Below are positions 1-9,149 of a DNA stretch of 64,000 bases, piece after piece. Made by a program: the position numbers and the translations under genes. Source of the DNA: Desulfovibrio sp. ZJ209 (lineage in GTDB: Bacteria > Desulfobacterota > Desulfovibrionia > Desulfovibrionales > Desulfovibrionaceae); contig NZ_JAAKEJ010000001.1 in NCBI RefSeq assembly GCF_011039135.1, positions 496,001 through 560,000 on the forward strand, in the 5' to 3' direction. Below the pieces are notes generated by a model. It saw only the letters and a program-made list of their open reading frames with translations, had not been told where the DNA came from and searched no databases. Numbering within the stretch: position 1 is the stretch's first letter; each line of letters opens with the position of its first letter.

Positions 1-640
1 TCTCCGGCGCAAGCACCGTTTCAGGAAATTCGGGGGCCTCCGAGCGCAGCAGGTAGCCCGTCTGCGCGCCGTCAAGGAAGATGCGGCGCAGCACAAGGCC
101 CTCGTTGGGCGCGAACAGCGCATAGATCTTGCCCGAAGTGAGGGCGTTCTCCCGCGTGTCCACGCCGAAACGGGCTCCCTGCGAGATGAGCGGGGCCATG
201 TTGTCTCCGCGCATGCGAAACACGAGCACGCCCGGCCGTACCAGCGAAAGCGGCAGCGAGATCTTGCCCTGCGGCGTGAATTCGGGCCGGTCGCCGGCGT
301 CCTCCCAGACGGCGGGCATGGCAAATTCGGTGCACACGAGGTGCTTGGCCTGGTCGTCGCCGTAGACGGCGGTATTTTCCGCCAGGAAGGCCGGCGCGTC
401 CTGCGGGGCATAGCCTTCTTCGGTGCGCAGGTACATGGGGCCCATGCCCTGCTTGAGCCAGTCGGGATTGAGCCCGAACTTCTCAAAAAGCTTCATGTAC
501 CAGTCGCCGGGCACGGAGTTGCGCCGCTTGGCGTCAGAAATGCTGGACTGGCGGATGTCGAGCACTTCGGCCAGTTCCATTTGCGTCCGGCAATTGGTCG
601 CAAGCGTGATACGGCCATATATTTCCGCAAATGAGGACAT
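1..640 (-). CDS. CI-like phage-type repressor, S24 fold (partial)
   Basis: At least 213 residues; the 3' end lies beyond the left edge. The N-terminal 70 residues match the CI repressor helix-turn-helix family: a MELAEVLDIRQSSISDAKRR helix pair followed by a PDWLKQGMGP segment. The remainder resembles the LexA/CI S24 domain, with MRGDNMAPLI at about residues 143-152 and LVLRRIF at about 182-188. In active S24 proteins the first motif is GDSM and the second carries a lysine, so both catalytic positions look changed (Asn147, Arg185). It probably binds an operator but may not self-cleave. The ATG at 640 follows a GGAG seven bases upstream. It sits 19 bp after hflC on the same strand and may be cotranscribed. 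Targets unknown. Confidence 0.85.
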   Translation of the reverse strand, partial: MSSFAEIYGRITLATNCRTQMELAEVLDIRQSSISDAKRRNSVPGDWYMKLFEKFGLNPDWLKQGMGPMYLRTEEGYAPQDAPAFLAENTAVYGDDQAKHLVCTEFAMPAVWEDAGDRPEFTPQGKISLPLSLVRPGVLVFRMRGDNMAPLISQGARFGVDTRENALTSGKIYALFAPNEGLVLRRIFLDGAQTGYLLRSEAPEFPETVLAPE

Positions 641-659
641 GCCAGAACTCCTGACGCCG

Positions 660-1508
660 CTACTGCTGGAGGTTGAGCAGCGGCGCTTCGTTGGTGAGGA
701 CCATCTTGCTGTTTTCCTTGAAGGATTTGCGCATGGCCTCCAGCCAGCGCTGGTAGGCGTAGAAATCCGGCGACTTGCTGTAGGCGCCCGCATAGGTGGC
801 GGCCGCCTTGGCATCGCCGCGGCCGCGCTCCACCTGGGCCTCGCGTGCCGCCTCGGCGAGGATGAGGGCGCGCTGGCGGTCGGCGTCGGAGCGGATGCGG
901 GTGGATTCCTCCTCGCCCTCGGAGCGGTACTGCTTGGCCTGCCGCTCGCGCTCGGCGCGCATGCGCTCGAAGATGGCGCGCTGATTTTCCTGCGGAAGGT
1001 CGGTGCGCTTGATGCGCACGTCCAGTACCTCCACGCCAAAGGGCTTCATGAGCTCCGAGACCTTGTCGGTCACTTCCTTCATGATGTTGGCGCGGTGCGA
1101 GGAAACGACCTGCGTCAGCGTGTAGGCGCCCACGAGCGCGCGCAACTGCGAATACACCACGTCGTCGAGGCGCGCCTGCGCGCCGGGTATGGTGCGCATG
1201 GTGCGGTAGAACTGGAGCGGGTCGATGATGCGCCAGCGGGCATAGTTGTCGAGCACGATGGCCTTCTTGTCCACGGTGAAGGCCTCGCGGGAGCGGGCCT
1301 CGTAGTCGAGCACCCGCGAGTCGAAATAGACCACGTTCTGGACGAAGGGCAGCTTGAAATGCAGCCCCGGGCCGTAGACCTCGGGCAGCGGCTCGCCCAG
1401 CTGGAGCACCAGCGCCTTCTGCGTCTGGTGCACGGTGAAGAAGCACTGGCTGCCGAGCGCCGCGAGCGCAAGGATGAGCACCACGAGCAGGAAGGGATTT
1501 TTTTTCAT
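660..1508 (-). CDS. hflC: HflC, SPFH-domain protease modulator
   Basis: 282 residues, usual length. One N-terminal membrane anchor (about residues 5-22) is followed by a periplasmic SPFH/band-7 domain, with VHQTQKALVLQLGEP and GLHFKLPFVQNV segments typical of HflC and a long charged helix near residues 180-230 (ERERQAKQYRSEGEEESTRI). HflC pairs with HflK in a large membrane complex around the FtsH protease and restrains degradation of membrane proteins. The ATG overlaps the hflK stop by 4 bp (ATGA), so the two are translationally coupled. No sequence anomalies. Confidence 0.95.
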   Translation of the reverse strand: MKKNPFLLVVLILALAALGSQCFFTVHQTQKALVLQLGEPLPEVYGPGLHFKLPFVQNVVYFDSRVLDYEARSREAFTVDKKAIVLDNYARWRIIDPLQFYRTMRTIPGAQARLDDVVYSQLRALVGAYTLTQVVSSHRANIMKEVTDKVSELMKPFGVEVLDVRIKRTDLPQENQRAIFERMRAERERQAKQYRSEGEEESTRIRSDADRQRALILAEAAREAQVERGRGDAKAAATYAGAYSKSPDFYAYQRWLEAMRKSFKENSKMVLTNEAPLLNLQQ

Positions 1509-2755
1509 GGCCGTTCTCCTGCCGGGGCTTGGCCCGAAGTGCCCGCGCCCGGTGCGGGCTGCGCCTGCTGGCGCACTTCGGGCGCGGCGCGCCGCTCGGG
1601 GCTGGCGCCCTCGGGCAGCCTGGGCGCGCTCAGGCTCGGGAGCGGCAGGTACGGCAGTGCCTTGGAGGCAGCCGCGCCGTCCATGAGCACCTTTTCGCCG
1701 GAGCCTGAGAGGATGTCTTCCATGGTCTCGTAATAAAGGCGCTGCTTGGTGACCTTGGGCGCCTTGTCATACTCCACGCGCAGGGCGTCGAAGCGCTCGG
1801 CGTCGCCCTCCGCGTGGCGCACGCGGGTGGCGCTGTAGGCTTCGGCCTGGTTCTTCATGGCCGCTGCCTGGCCGCGCGCCTTGGGCAAAAGCTCGTTGCG
1901 GTAGGCCTCAGCCTGGTTGATGATGCGGCTCTTGTCCTCCCGGGCGCTGGCCACGTCCTTGAAAGCGTCAATGACCTCCTTGGGCGGGTGCACGTCCTGC
2001 AGCTGCACCGCGATGATCTGGATGCCCGCGCCGTAGCGGTCGAGGATGTGCTGGAGCAACTGGGTGGCCTCGCTCTGGATCTTGAGCTTGCCGTCCGTGA
2101 TGGCGGAATCTATCTCGCTGTTGCCGATGACCTCGCGCATGGCCGCTTCGGCAGCGTTGCGCACGAGAGCCGTGGGCGCGCTGACGTTGAAGAGATATTG
2201 CACCGGGTCGCTGATCTTGTACTGCACGCTGAACTGGACATTGACGATGTTCTCGTCGCCAGTGAGCATGGAGGCCTCTTCGGCGATGGTGCGCACCTGC
2301 CCTTGCTGGAAAGTGGCGGACTGCCCAACGGAGCGGAAGCCCACCTCGCTGCGCAGCACCTGCGTGACCTGTGGCTTGTAGACCGTTTCAAAGGGGGCGG
2401 GCAGGGCATAGTGAGGCCCCGGATCCACCGTGCGGTCATAGCGGCCGAAGCGGAGCACCACGCCCTGTTCGTCGGGATTGACGATATAGATGCCGGAGAG
2501 CAGCCAGAGCACCACCGCGGCGATGCCGATGAGCAGCACGAGGCGCCCGTTGGGCAGCTTGAAGCGGGAAAGGCGCTCAAAGGGGTTGTTCGGGCCGCCA
2601 CCCCGGCTCTCGTTGAGCAGGTAACGCTGGTTGCGCGGCTTTTCGCGGCCGGCCTCCACGTCGTCGCCGTCCGGCTCTTCCGGGCGGCGCGGCGGTCGCT
2701 GGGCGCCCTGCTGGCGCTGCCGCTTTTCCTGTAGCTTGTCCCAATCCCAGTTCAT
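1505..2755 (-). CDS. hflK: HflK, SPFH-domain protease modulator
   Basis: 416 residues. The first 60 residues are hydrophilic and rich in Arg/Gln/Pro, followed by one membrane segment at about 71-91 and a band-7/SPFH domain beginning IVNPDEQGVVLRFGRY. A long Ala/Glu/Arg-rich helix lies near residues 280-350, and a Pro/Ala-rich tail follows. This is the usual HflK architecture, the partner of HflC around FtsH. A longer frame runs to 2815, but MNWDWDKLQEK at 2755 is the normal HflK start and the extra residues look like leader. It lies 131 bp from tsaD, so it may have its own promoter. Confidence 0.94.
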   Translation of the reverse strand: MNWDWDKLQEKRQRQQGAQRPPRRPEEPDGDDVEAGREKPRNQRYLLNESRGGGPNNPFERLSRFKLPNGRLVLLIGIAAVVLWLLSGIYIVNPDEQGVVLRFGRYDRTVDPGPHYALPAPFETVYKPQVTQVLRSEVGFRSVGQSATFQQGQVRTIAEEASMLTGDENIVNVQFSVQYKISDPVQYLFNVSAPTALVRNAAEAAMREVIGNSEIDSAITDGKLKIQSEATQLLQHILDRYGAGIQIIAVQLQDVHPPKEVIDAFKDVASAREDKSRIINQAEAYRNELLPKARGQAAAMKNQAEAYSATRVRHAEGDAERFDALRVEYDKAPKVTKQRLYYETMEDILSGSGEKVLMDGAAASKALPYLPLPSLSAPRLPEGASPERRAAPEVRQQAQPAPGAGTSGQAPAGERP

Positions 2756-2886
2756 GATGGAGATGATCCTTGGCTGCTGGTGGGGCGGCGCCGGGGCGCC
2801 GCAAAACCGCTGCAAAGAGGGTTATTTATAGGCTACACGGCCTTGACGGTCAAGAAGCAAGCCGCCTTGCGGCCGCGGCGCCGCGC

Positions 2887-3948
2887 TCAGGGCCCCGGCG
2901 CGCGCAGCATGTCCTCGGGGATCTTGCGCCCGCGCGGGATGGTCTCCATGGCGAGGTCATGGAAATAACCCGCCTTCCCGAGCAGCCAGCCGGCGTAGGC
3001 CGTCATGACGGCATTGTCGGTGCAAAGCCTGGGCGGCGGCACGAGGCAGCGGCCGCCGCGTGCGCGCATGAGTGCCGCCGCGCGCTCCCTGAGCAGGCTG
3101 TTGGCGGCCGCGCCGCCGGCCAGGACGAGGGTGCGGATGTCGGGGTTCCGCCGCAGGGCGCGCTCCGTCTTGGCGCACAGGGTGTCGACCACGGCCTCGT
3201 TGAAGGCGGCGCAGAAATCGCGCAGGGCCTTTGGGGCTTCCTCCGGGGAGGGCAGGGGCCTGGGCCACCGCTCCGGGCAGGACTTTTCCAGCCAGAGGGC
3301 TGCCGCGGTCTTGAGGCCGCTGAAACTGAAATCAAGGGTGTCGTTGTCCAGATAGGGCCGGGGCAGCGCGATGTCGCCCGGGTCGCCCGTGCGGGCGAGC
3401 CTGTCGAGCAGCGCGCCGCCGGGATAGGGGAGCCCCGCGAGCTTTGCCGCCTTGTCAAATGCCTCGCCGGCGGCGTCGTCCAGGGTGCGGCCCAGGGTGA
3501 GGAAGCGCCAGGGCGCCTCCATGCGGTAGATGTGGGTATGGCCGCCCGAGACCAGCAGCCCGAGCGAGGGGAAGGCCAGGTCATGGTCGATGCCCGCTGC
3601 CAGCAGGTGCGCGTGCAAGTGGTCGACGCCGAGGAAGGGCACCCCGAGGCCCAGGGCGAGGGCCTTGGCAAAACCCACGCCCACGAGCAGGCTGCCGAGC
3701 AGCCCGGGCCCGCGCGAGGCGCAGACAAGGTCGATGGCGGCGGGCTCAAGGCGCGCGCGCCGCATGAGCTCGTCAAAGAGCGGCCCCATGTAGCGGTAAT
3801 GCTCGCGCGAGGCCAGTTCCGGCACGACGCCGCCGAAGAGGGCGTGGATATCGGCCTGGCTGGCGAGCACCGAGGCCAGCGGGCGCCCCGCTTCCACGAG
3901 GGCGAGGGCGGTCTCATCGCAGGAACTTTCGATACCGAGAACGAGCAT
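2887..3948 (-). CDS. tsaD: TsaD, tRNA t6A37 threonylcarbamoyltransferase subunit
   Basis: 353 residues. TsaD transfers the threonylcarbamoyl group from threonylcarbamoyl-AMP to A37 of ANN-decoding tRNAs, working with TsaB and TsaE, which are not in this window. The ASKHA-fold signature LGIESSCDET is at the N-terminus, the metal-binding HxxxH lies in DHLHAH (His110 and His114), and LVSGGHTH and LAGGAAANSLLRER are the expected nucleotide-site segments. I start at the ATG at 3948; an in-frame TTG at 3954 adds two residues and neither has a strong ribosome-binding site. It lies 101 bp downstream of fbp on the same strand. Confidence 0.95.
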   Translation of the reverse strand: MLVLGIESSCDETALALVEAGRPLASVLASQADIHALFGGVVPELASREHYRYMGPLFDELMRRARLEPAAIDLVCASRGPGLLGSLLVGVGFAKALALGLGVPFLGVDHLHAHLLAAGIDHDLAFPSLGLLVSGGHTHIYRMEAPWRFLTLGRTLDDAAGEAFDKAAKLAGLPYPGGALLDRLARTGDPGDIALPRPYLDNDTLDFSFSGLKTAAALWLEKSCPERWPRPLPSPEEAPKALRDFCAAFNEAVVDTLCAKTERALRRNPDIRTLVLAGGAAANSLLRERAAALMRARGGRCLVPPPRLCTDNAVMTAYAGWLLGKAGYFHDLAMETIPRGRKIPEDMLRAPGP

Positions 3949-4049
3949 GCTCAACCGAAAATGCGCGGGCGCGAAAAGTTCCGCCCCCCACCCGGAGCCC
4001 TCAGGACGGGGAGGAGGGCGGAAATCCGTTCAGGAAGAGGTGAGGCGGG

Positions 4050-5051
4050 CTAGGATTGTTCGGCGTAGATGCGCTCCACGGCCTCCACGTCCTTGCGCGA
4101 GCCGATGAAGAGCGGCGTGCGCGCGTGCAGCCGGTCGGGCTTTTTCTCAAGGATGCGCTGGCGCCCGTCGCTGGCCCTGCCCCCGGCCTGCTCCGCGAGG
4201 AAGGCCAGCGGGTTGGCCTCGCACATCATCCGCAACTTGCCCTCGGGCTTGCGCTGGTCGGCCGGGTACATATAGATGCCGCCGCGAAGCAGGGTGCGGT
4301 GAAAGTCCGCCACGAGCGCGCCCACATAGCGGGCGGAATAGGGCTTGCCGTCCGGGCTCTCGCAATTGTGGAACCACTTGACCACCTCGCGCGTGGGCTG
4401 GTCCCAATAGCGCCAGTAGCCTTCGTTGACGGAATAGATATAGCCTTGCTCGGGGATCTGCATGTCGGGATGGGAGAGCAGGAACTCGCCCACGCCCGGG
4501 TCGAGCGTGAAGCCGTGCACACCCTGGCCGGTGCTCAAAACGAGCATGGTGGAGGGGCCGTAGAGGATGTAGCCCGCGCCCACCTGCTGGATGCCGGGCT
4601 GGAGTACCTCATCCACGGTCACTTCGCCGGTGTTGCCGGCGGGGCGCCGCAGGATGGAGAAGATGGTGCCCACATCCACATTGATGTCGATATTGGAGGA
4701 GCCGTCCAGCGGGTCGAAGATGAGGATGTAGTCGCCGCGCGGAAATTCGGGCCCGACGCGGATAAGCTCGGCCTCTTCCTCGGAGCTCATGGCGCAGAGC
4801 GCGCCGCAGCGCTCCATGCGGTAGATCATGATCCTGTTGGCGATGGCGTCCATTTTCTGGACATCCTCGCCCTGGACATTGACTTCGCCGGTGCCCCCCA
4901 GAATGTCGAGCAGGCCGGCCTTGTTGATGCGCCGCGCGATGGATTTGCCCGAGAGGATGAGGTCGTAGAGCAGGCCGGTGAACTGGCCCGTTGCGTGGGG
5001 CGAACGCTTCTGGTGCAGGAGAAGGTGCTCGGTAACCGTAATGTCAGCCAT
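4050..5051 (-). CDS. fbp: Class I fructose-1,6-bisphosphatase
   Basis: 333 residues. It hydrolyses fructose 1,6-bisphosphate to fructose 6-phosphate and phosphate, the gluconeogenic step, in the cytoplasm. The metal and phosphate site [20 protein letters not shown] is intact, as is the substrate segment [19 protein letters not shown]. The frame is open far upstream, but [14 protein letters not shown] at 5051 is preceded by a strong AAGGAGG six bases away. A lipoprotein gene ends 85 bp upstream and tsaD follows 101 bp downstream, all on the minus strand. Confidence 0.96.
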   Translation of the reverse strand: MADITVTEHLLLHQKRSPHATGQFTGLLYDLILSGKSIARRINKAGLLDILGGTGEVNVQGEDVQKMDAIANRIMIYRMERCGALCAMSSEEEAELIRVGPEFPRGDYILIFDPLDGSSNIDINVDVGTIFSILRRPAGNTGEVTVDEVLQPGIQQVGAGYILYGPSTMLVLSTGQGVHGFTLDPGVGEFLLSHPDMQIPEQGYIYSVNEGYWRYWDQPTREVVKWFHNCESPDGKPYSARYVGALVADFHRTLLRGGIYMYPADQRKPEGKLRMMCEANPLAFLAEQAGGRASDGRQRILEKKPDRLHARTPLFIGSRKDVEAVERIYAEQS

Positions 5052-5136
5052 GAGAGCCTCCTTGGTTGGCCGGGCGCCCATGGCCCGGCATGGCCCGCGC
5101 GCAGGGTCGCGTGCGGGCGTCCTTGACAACAGTTCC

Positions 5137-6672
5137 TCAGTTGCGCGGCCCGAAGGGACTCGGCCTGCCCCCGGGGAGCAGCGCCGGCCCGGACTCGGAC
5201 CCGGAATTTTCCGCAGGCGCGGCACTCTCCGCGGGCGCCTCGGGCGTGGCTTGCGGCGTCTCCGCGGGCCGCTCCTCGGGAGCAGCCGTTTCAGGGGCTG
5301 CGGGCGCTTCGGGCGCGGGCGAGGCCTCGGCGGGAGCAGCCGACGCCGCATCCTGCGTCGTTGCCGCCTCACGCGGGCCGAAGGGGCTCGGGCGCGCGGG
5401 CGCCGCCTGTTCCTCGTCGCGCGGGCCGAAGGGGCTGGGCCTGCCGCCCGGCAGGCTCGGCATCTCCTCGTCGGGGATGAGCTCCAGCGCCGGGGCCTGG
5501 CGCTGCGGCTTGGGCGCCGCCGGGCGCCGCGGCCGCTGGACCCGCTCCACCTGCACGTTCTCGCCTTCAAGCTGGCGCTCCTGCACGCGCCGGCGCTCCC
5601 GGGCCTTGCCCTTGAGCAGCACGCTGTCGCGGCTGCCGGGCTCAATGTCGTTGGGCGCCTTGCCCGTGCGGGGCGCGCCCTCACCGCCGGACACCGCATC
5701 GGCCGGCGTGGGGGCGGGTTCGGCGCCCTCAAGGGCGGAGCCACCCGCCAGCGCCGCGTCGGGCGCCTGGGGCTCGAAGGCGGGCACGGCGCCCTCCTCC
5801 TTTTTGGTGCGTTCGGGCAGGGGCGGCGGGGGCAGCTTTTCGCGCTCCTGCGGGAAGAACTGGGCGCCCTGCTGCACGTCGCCATTGCCCTCGGGGAAGT
5901 CGCCCTTTTCGGGCACCGCAAAGATGAGTGGCAGGTTGCCCAGATAGCGCACGAGATAGAAGAAGGAGCCAGTGGCGTTGGTGCAGGTGCCGGCGGTGCT
6001 GTGCTTGACGATCTCGCTCCAGTCGAGGCCGGCCAGGGGCGTGGCCGCGAACTCGTACTTGCCCGGCCAGAGCAGGGCCGCGGGCGAGAGCACCACCATG
6101 TCCTCCGGGTGCTCGGAATAGCGCATGAGGGCGCGCATGTCGAAATACGCGACCACGATGCCGAGGAAGTCCACCCCGTCATAGAGCGGCGTGGCGAGCA
6201 TGATCTCGGGGCCCAGCGGGCTTGGCTGCACATCGGCCCTGAGCGCGCGGCTGTTCTGCTTTTTGTCTTCGTAGAGCAGGGGGATGAAGTCGAGCTCCTT
6301 GAGGGCGTCCGCCGGCTCCTGGCCGAGGATGGTGCCGTCGTACTTAACGCCGGCGAAGCCGCTCAGCCAGGGGAAGGTGGCGAAGAGATTGCTGAGCCAT
6401 TCGCGGGTCGGGGGCTTGTCGGCGTTCTGCATGACGCGCTCAAGTTTGCCCAGCTCCACGTCGATGCCGATCATGCCGGTGGAAAGCGCGAGCGCCTGCG
6501 GCGGCAGGTTGCCCTTTTCCTCATAGTCCACGCTGGCCGGCGGGCTCACATAGGTGTTCCAGAGCCCCTTGGTGGTCTTCCAGACATTCTTGGTGGGCTG
6601 GTAGGCGTTGCAGCCGCAGAGGACGCCCACCGCGAGCAGGATGAGCAAAGCGCGCATACAGAAATGTGACAC
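5137..6672 (-). CDS. Large lipoprotein with Cache-like sensor region and RPSPFGPR repeats
   Basis: 511 residues from a GTG at 6672 that has GGAG seven bases upstream; an ATG at 6657 without such a site is the alternative. The signal peptide ends in a lipobox, VGVLCGC. Residues about 50-230 resemble a periplasmic Cache/PAS-type sensor ([20 protein letters not shown]). The second half is low-complexity and Pro/Ala/Glu-rich, and carries three copies of RPSPFGPR, the last at the extreme C-terminus. I do not recognise the family. It sits between the TPR gene and fbp on the minus strand. Likely location is the envelope, anchored by the lipidated cysteine; ligand and partner unknown. Confidence 0.8.
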   Translation of the reverse strand: MSHFCMRALLILLAVGVLCGCNAYQPTKNVWKTTKGLWNTYVSPPASVDYEEKGNLPPQALALSTGMIGIDVELGKLERVMQNADKPPTREWLSNLFATFPWLSGFAGVKYDGTILGQEPADALKELDFIPLLYEDKKQNSRALRADVQPSPLGPEIMLATPLYDGVDFLGIVVAYFDMRALMRYSEHPEDMVVLSPAALLWPGKYEFAATPLAGLDWSEIVKHSTAGTCTNATGSFFYLVRYLGNLPLIFAVPEKGDFPEGNGDVQQGAQFFPQEREKLPPPPLPERTKKEEGAVPAFEPQAPDAALAGGSALEGAEPAPTPADAVSGGEGAPRTGKAPNDIEPGSRDSVLLKGKARERRRVQERQLEGENVQVERVQRPRRPAAPKPQRQAPALELIPDEEMPSLPGGRPSPFGPRDEEQAAPARPSPFGPREAATTQDAASAAPAEASPAPEAPAAPETAAPEERPAETPQATPEAPAESAAPAENSGSESGPALLPGGRPSPFGPRN

Positions 6673-6718
6673 CGTGATTCTCCGATTCTCCCATACCTTG
6701 TGCGCCAGGGAGGGCCGC

Positions 6719-7663
6719 TCAGCCCCTGGCCCTGGCCTCCACCCGTTCCGCAAGGGCCTCAAGCATGCTGATGAGCCGGTCGGTGCTCCGGCCGTTCTCC
6801 TCCTCGGCGGGGGCGGCTGGCTGCGGCGCTTCGGTCTGGTGGCCGAGGCGCGCGGTGAGGGTGGCGATGCGGTGCTGAAGGTCCGCGCATTCCTCGGGGA
6901 GGGTGGCCGCGGCCGCGAGCTCATTGTAAATATCCAGCGCGCCGCGGATGTCGCCCTGCTCGGCGAGCACTTCGGCCATGGAGCGCGTCCTGAGCGAGAA
7001 ATGCTCCTCGCTGTCATCCTCGGGATGCGCGGTGTCGGCCGAAAGGGTGCTTGCGGCCTCAGCGGGCGCTCCTTCCCACAGCGGAGCGGCCGCGGCTTCC
7101 TCAATGCTCACTTCGCTGGCCGCCGGGGCCGCTTCCATGCGCTCTTCCACGATCTCTTCCGCAGGCGCGGCGACAGGCGCAGGCGGAGCTTTAGGCGCGG
7201 CTGCCGCGGGCTTCATGGGTTCGCGGGCCGGGGCGGCTGCCCGTGGGGCGCCACCCTGCTCCAGGCTGTCCAGCCCGCGGTTGAGCACCTCGTGCAGCGA
7301 AAGCGGGCCGTGAACGAAGTGGGCCGCCAGAAAGCGCAGCACCGTGGCCGTGTCCGCCTCGCCGTCCACTTCGGAAAGGCAGGCCGCCCACGCCTGCCAG
7401 AAGCCGGCATAGGCGGAAAACATGGCACTCAGCCGTTCTATCTGCCGCGCGCAGGCATCCTGCCGGCCGGTCCTGTACAAAAGCTCGATGAGGAAGAGCC
7501 GGGCTTCCAGAAATTCGCTGTGGCGCTCGAGGCCGTGTTCCAGAGCGGCGATGGCTTCGTCATCGCGGCCTGCGTCGGCGAGCAGCCGGGCGAGCGGGAA
7601 GAAGACCTTGGAATTGGGCTCGAGCTCGAGCACCTCTTTATACCATTCAATCTTTTCCGTCAT
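6719..7663 (-). CDS. Tetratricopeptide-repeat protein
   Basis: 314 residues starting MTEKIEWYKEVLELEPN at 7663; an in-frame extension to 7702 adds 13 Pro-rich residues and looks like leader. The N-terminal half has TPR-type helical pairs (LARLLADAGRDDEAIAALEH, LIELLYRTGRQDACARQIER), the centre is Ala/Pro-rich, and a further repeat near the C-terminus reads MAEVLAEQGDIRGALDIYNE. No signal peptide, so probably a cytoplasmic scaffold. It overlaps the ftsB-like gene by 17 bp and belongs to the pgsA to lipoprotein run. Partner unknown. Confidence 0.85.
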   Translation of the reverse strand: MTEKIEWYKEVLELEPNSKVFFPLARLLADAGRDDEAIAALEHGLERHSEFLEARLFLIELLYRTGRQDACARQIERLSAMFSAYAGFWQAWAACLSEVDGEADTATVLRFLAAHFVHGPLSLHEVLNRGLDSLEQGGAPRAAAPAREPMKPAAAAPKAPPAPVAAPAEEIVEERMEAAPAASEVSIEEAAAAPLWEGAPAEAASTLSADTAHPEDDSEEHFSLRTRSMAEVLAEQGDIRGALDIYNELAAAATLPEECADLQHRIATLTARLGHQTEAPQPAAPAEEENGRSTDRLISMLEALAERVEARARG

Positions 7664-7970
7664 GGGCCGGGGCTCCGGGGCTGGTTTGGGCCGAGCTTCC
7701 AAAGAGGTAGAGCACCTCGTTGTCCCGCATGTAGTGCAGGCGCTGGCGGATCATTTTTTCCACATACTGGCTGTCGGACTGCAAGAGCCGGATATCCTTG
7801 CTGAGCGCCCTGTTCTGGGCGTCGAGGTCGCTTATCTGGGTGAGCAGGGCGGCGTGCTGGCGCTTGAGGTCGCGGTATTCCACAAGCCCGGTGGGGCCCC
7901 ATATCATGCGGCTGAACAGGGCAAGGTTGAAAACACCCAGAATGAGCAGGATGGTGACGCGCCAGAACAT
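7647..7970 (-). CDS. ftsB: FtsB/DivIC-type septum formation initiator
   Basis: 107 residues with the FtsB/DivIC layout: a short cytoplasmic tail, one membrane helix (about residues 5-22), then a coiled coil (YRDLKRQHAALLTQISDLDA to about residue 85) ending in a segment like that of FtsB, RLHYMRDNEVLYLF. FtsB bridges FtsL and FtsQ at the division site. Its start abuts the stop of the 84-residue gene (TAATG) and its end overlaps the TPR gene by 17 bp, so expression is coupled. DivIC and other short bitopic coiled-coil proteins are hard to separate; the symbol is the best guess. Confidence 0.8.
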   Translation of the reverse strand: MFWRVTILLILGVFNLALFSRMIWGPTGLVEYRDLKRQHAALLTQISDLDAQNRALSKDIRLLQSDSQYVEKMIRQRLHYMRDNEVLYLFGSSAQTSPGAPAHDGKD

Positions 7971-8224
7971 TATTGCAGCAGCCGCTGGCCGTGGGCGTTC
8001 CAGCGGGGGGAATGCCCGAGTTCCGCAAGCAGGGTGCCGGTGACGCCTTCGAGCCGCCGGACATCTTCCTCCGCCAGATTCATGCTGTCGATGCGCGTAA
8101 GGAAGCTCTTGAGGGAGGCGAAATCCTCGTCAAAGCTGCGGCCCGCACCGGCGGCGCGCATGCCCGGTTCCAGCTCGAGGATCGTCTGGATGCAGTTCTT
8201 GAGGCGGATCTGCAACCTGCTCAT
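7970..8224 (-). CDS. Small helical protein of unknown function
   Basis: 84 residues, charged and probably all helical (FDEDFASLKSFLTRIDSMNL, EEDVRRLEGVTGTLLAELGH). No signal peptide, membrane segment or metal motif. It is a real gene by position: its ATG overlaps the pgsA stop by 4 bp (ATGA) and its stop overlaps the next start by one base (TAATG). That coupling between phospholipid synthesis and division genes suggests a structural or regulatory helper, but I do not recognise the family. Confidence 0.75.
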   Translation of the reverse strand: MSRLQIRLKNCIQTILELEPGMRAAGAGRSFDEDFASLKSFLTRIDSMNLAEEDVRRLEGVTGTLLAELGHSPRWNAHGQRLLQ

Positions 8225-8784
8225 GCCGATTTTCCCGAAGTGACGCTGGCAGCGGCATGCCGGTAGAAATACCGGCAATAGTTGACGCCCGAGAACACGG
8301 CCACGGCCATGGAGGCATAGAGCAGCGCCTCGCCGATGGGCCAGAGCCTGAGGCCGAAAAAGGGATAATGGAGCGTGATGGGGATGATGGCCGCGATCTG
8401 GAGCACCGTCTTGGCCTTGCCGAACTTGTCGGCGGCGAGGACGATGCCCTCGTCGATGGCCATGGCGCGCAGGCCCGTCACCACGAGCTCGCGGCAGACG
8501 ATGACGATGACCACCCATGCGGGCGCCCAGTCCAGCTCAACGAACATGATGAGCACGGAGCAGATGAGCACCTTGTCCGCCAGGGGGTCAAGGAATTTGC
8601 CCATGCTCGTGACCATGCCGGCATGGCGGGCGATATAGCCGTCCATCCAGTCGGTGATGGCGGCGAAAATAAAGACCAGCGCGGCCACGATACAGAGCTT
8701 CGGCCCTTGGAAATACAGGAGGACGACGACGAGCGGCGCCATGAGGATGCGCAGCAGGGTGATTTTATTGGCAAGGTTGAGCAT
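8221..8784 (-). CDS. pgsA: CDP-diacylglycerol-glycerol-3-phosphate phosphatidyltransferase
   Basis: 187 residues. It makes phosphatidylglycerol phosphate from CDP-diacylglycerol and glycerol 3-phosphate in the inner membrane, the committed step to acidic phospholipids. The CDP-alcohol phosphotransferase signature is present as DWMDGYIARHAGMVTSMGKF followed by LDPLADK (the DGx2ARx8Gx3Dx3D metal/CMP site), with about four to five hydrophobic segments. The ATG at 8784 has GAGAGG close upstream; a longer frame to 9033 includes untranslated leader. It is the first gene of the minus-strand run down to the large lipoprotein. Confidence 0.95.
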   Translation of the reverse strand: MLNLANKITLLRILMAPLVVVLLYFQGPKLCIVAALVFIFAAITDWMDGYIARHAGMVTSMGKFLDPLADKVLICSVLIMFVELDWAPAWVVIVIVCRELVVTGLRAMAIDEGIVLAADKFGKAKTVLQIAAIIPITLHYPFFGLRLWPIGEALLYASMAVAVFSGVNYCRYFYRHAAASVTSGKSA

Positions 8785-9149
8785 TGCCTCTCGCTCGCGC
8801 TGATAGGGGGTGTGCCTTCCTTTGAGGCATAGCATAAAGCCACGCAGGAGAAAAGAGGAAAAACGCGGGCGACAGCCGGGCGTGCATGGAGTTGTGCGGT
8901 TGGGGGCATGGAACGCGCCCCTGTGATGTGGAAGCCGACCCTGTTGTGAGGCAACGGCGTGCGAGGGCGCCGACAAAATGTGGCCGCCGGCCCTCTCTTC
9001 TTCAGGGCTTTCCGCCGGTTGCGTTTCGCCCAAATGTAGACCACTCTGCCGTGTGACGCACGCGCGCAGGAGTTTCGCAGGGCGCCTCGGGTGCCCCTGC
9101 GCTGCCGGCCATCACTGTCTTCCCCACCGCATTTCCTGAGGAGCTGATT
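8785..9149. other. Gene-free divergent region between pgsA and the CDF transporter
   Basis: 365 bp separating two divergent genes. The open frames that cross it are shadows of pgsA or of the transporter. I see the GAGGAG ribosome-binding site of the transporter at its right end and no convincing sigma-70 or sigma-54 promoter, riboswitch or tRNA. Confidence 0.6.

Noticed and set aside
423-2734. Long plus-strand open frames opposite hflC and hflK
   Set aside because: They are shadows in GC-rich DNA; the minus-strand SPFH proteins are clear.
8785-9149. Manganese riboswitch before the CDF transporter
   Set aside because: I could not find the conserved loop elements of the yybP-ykoY class.
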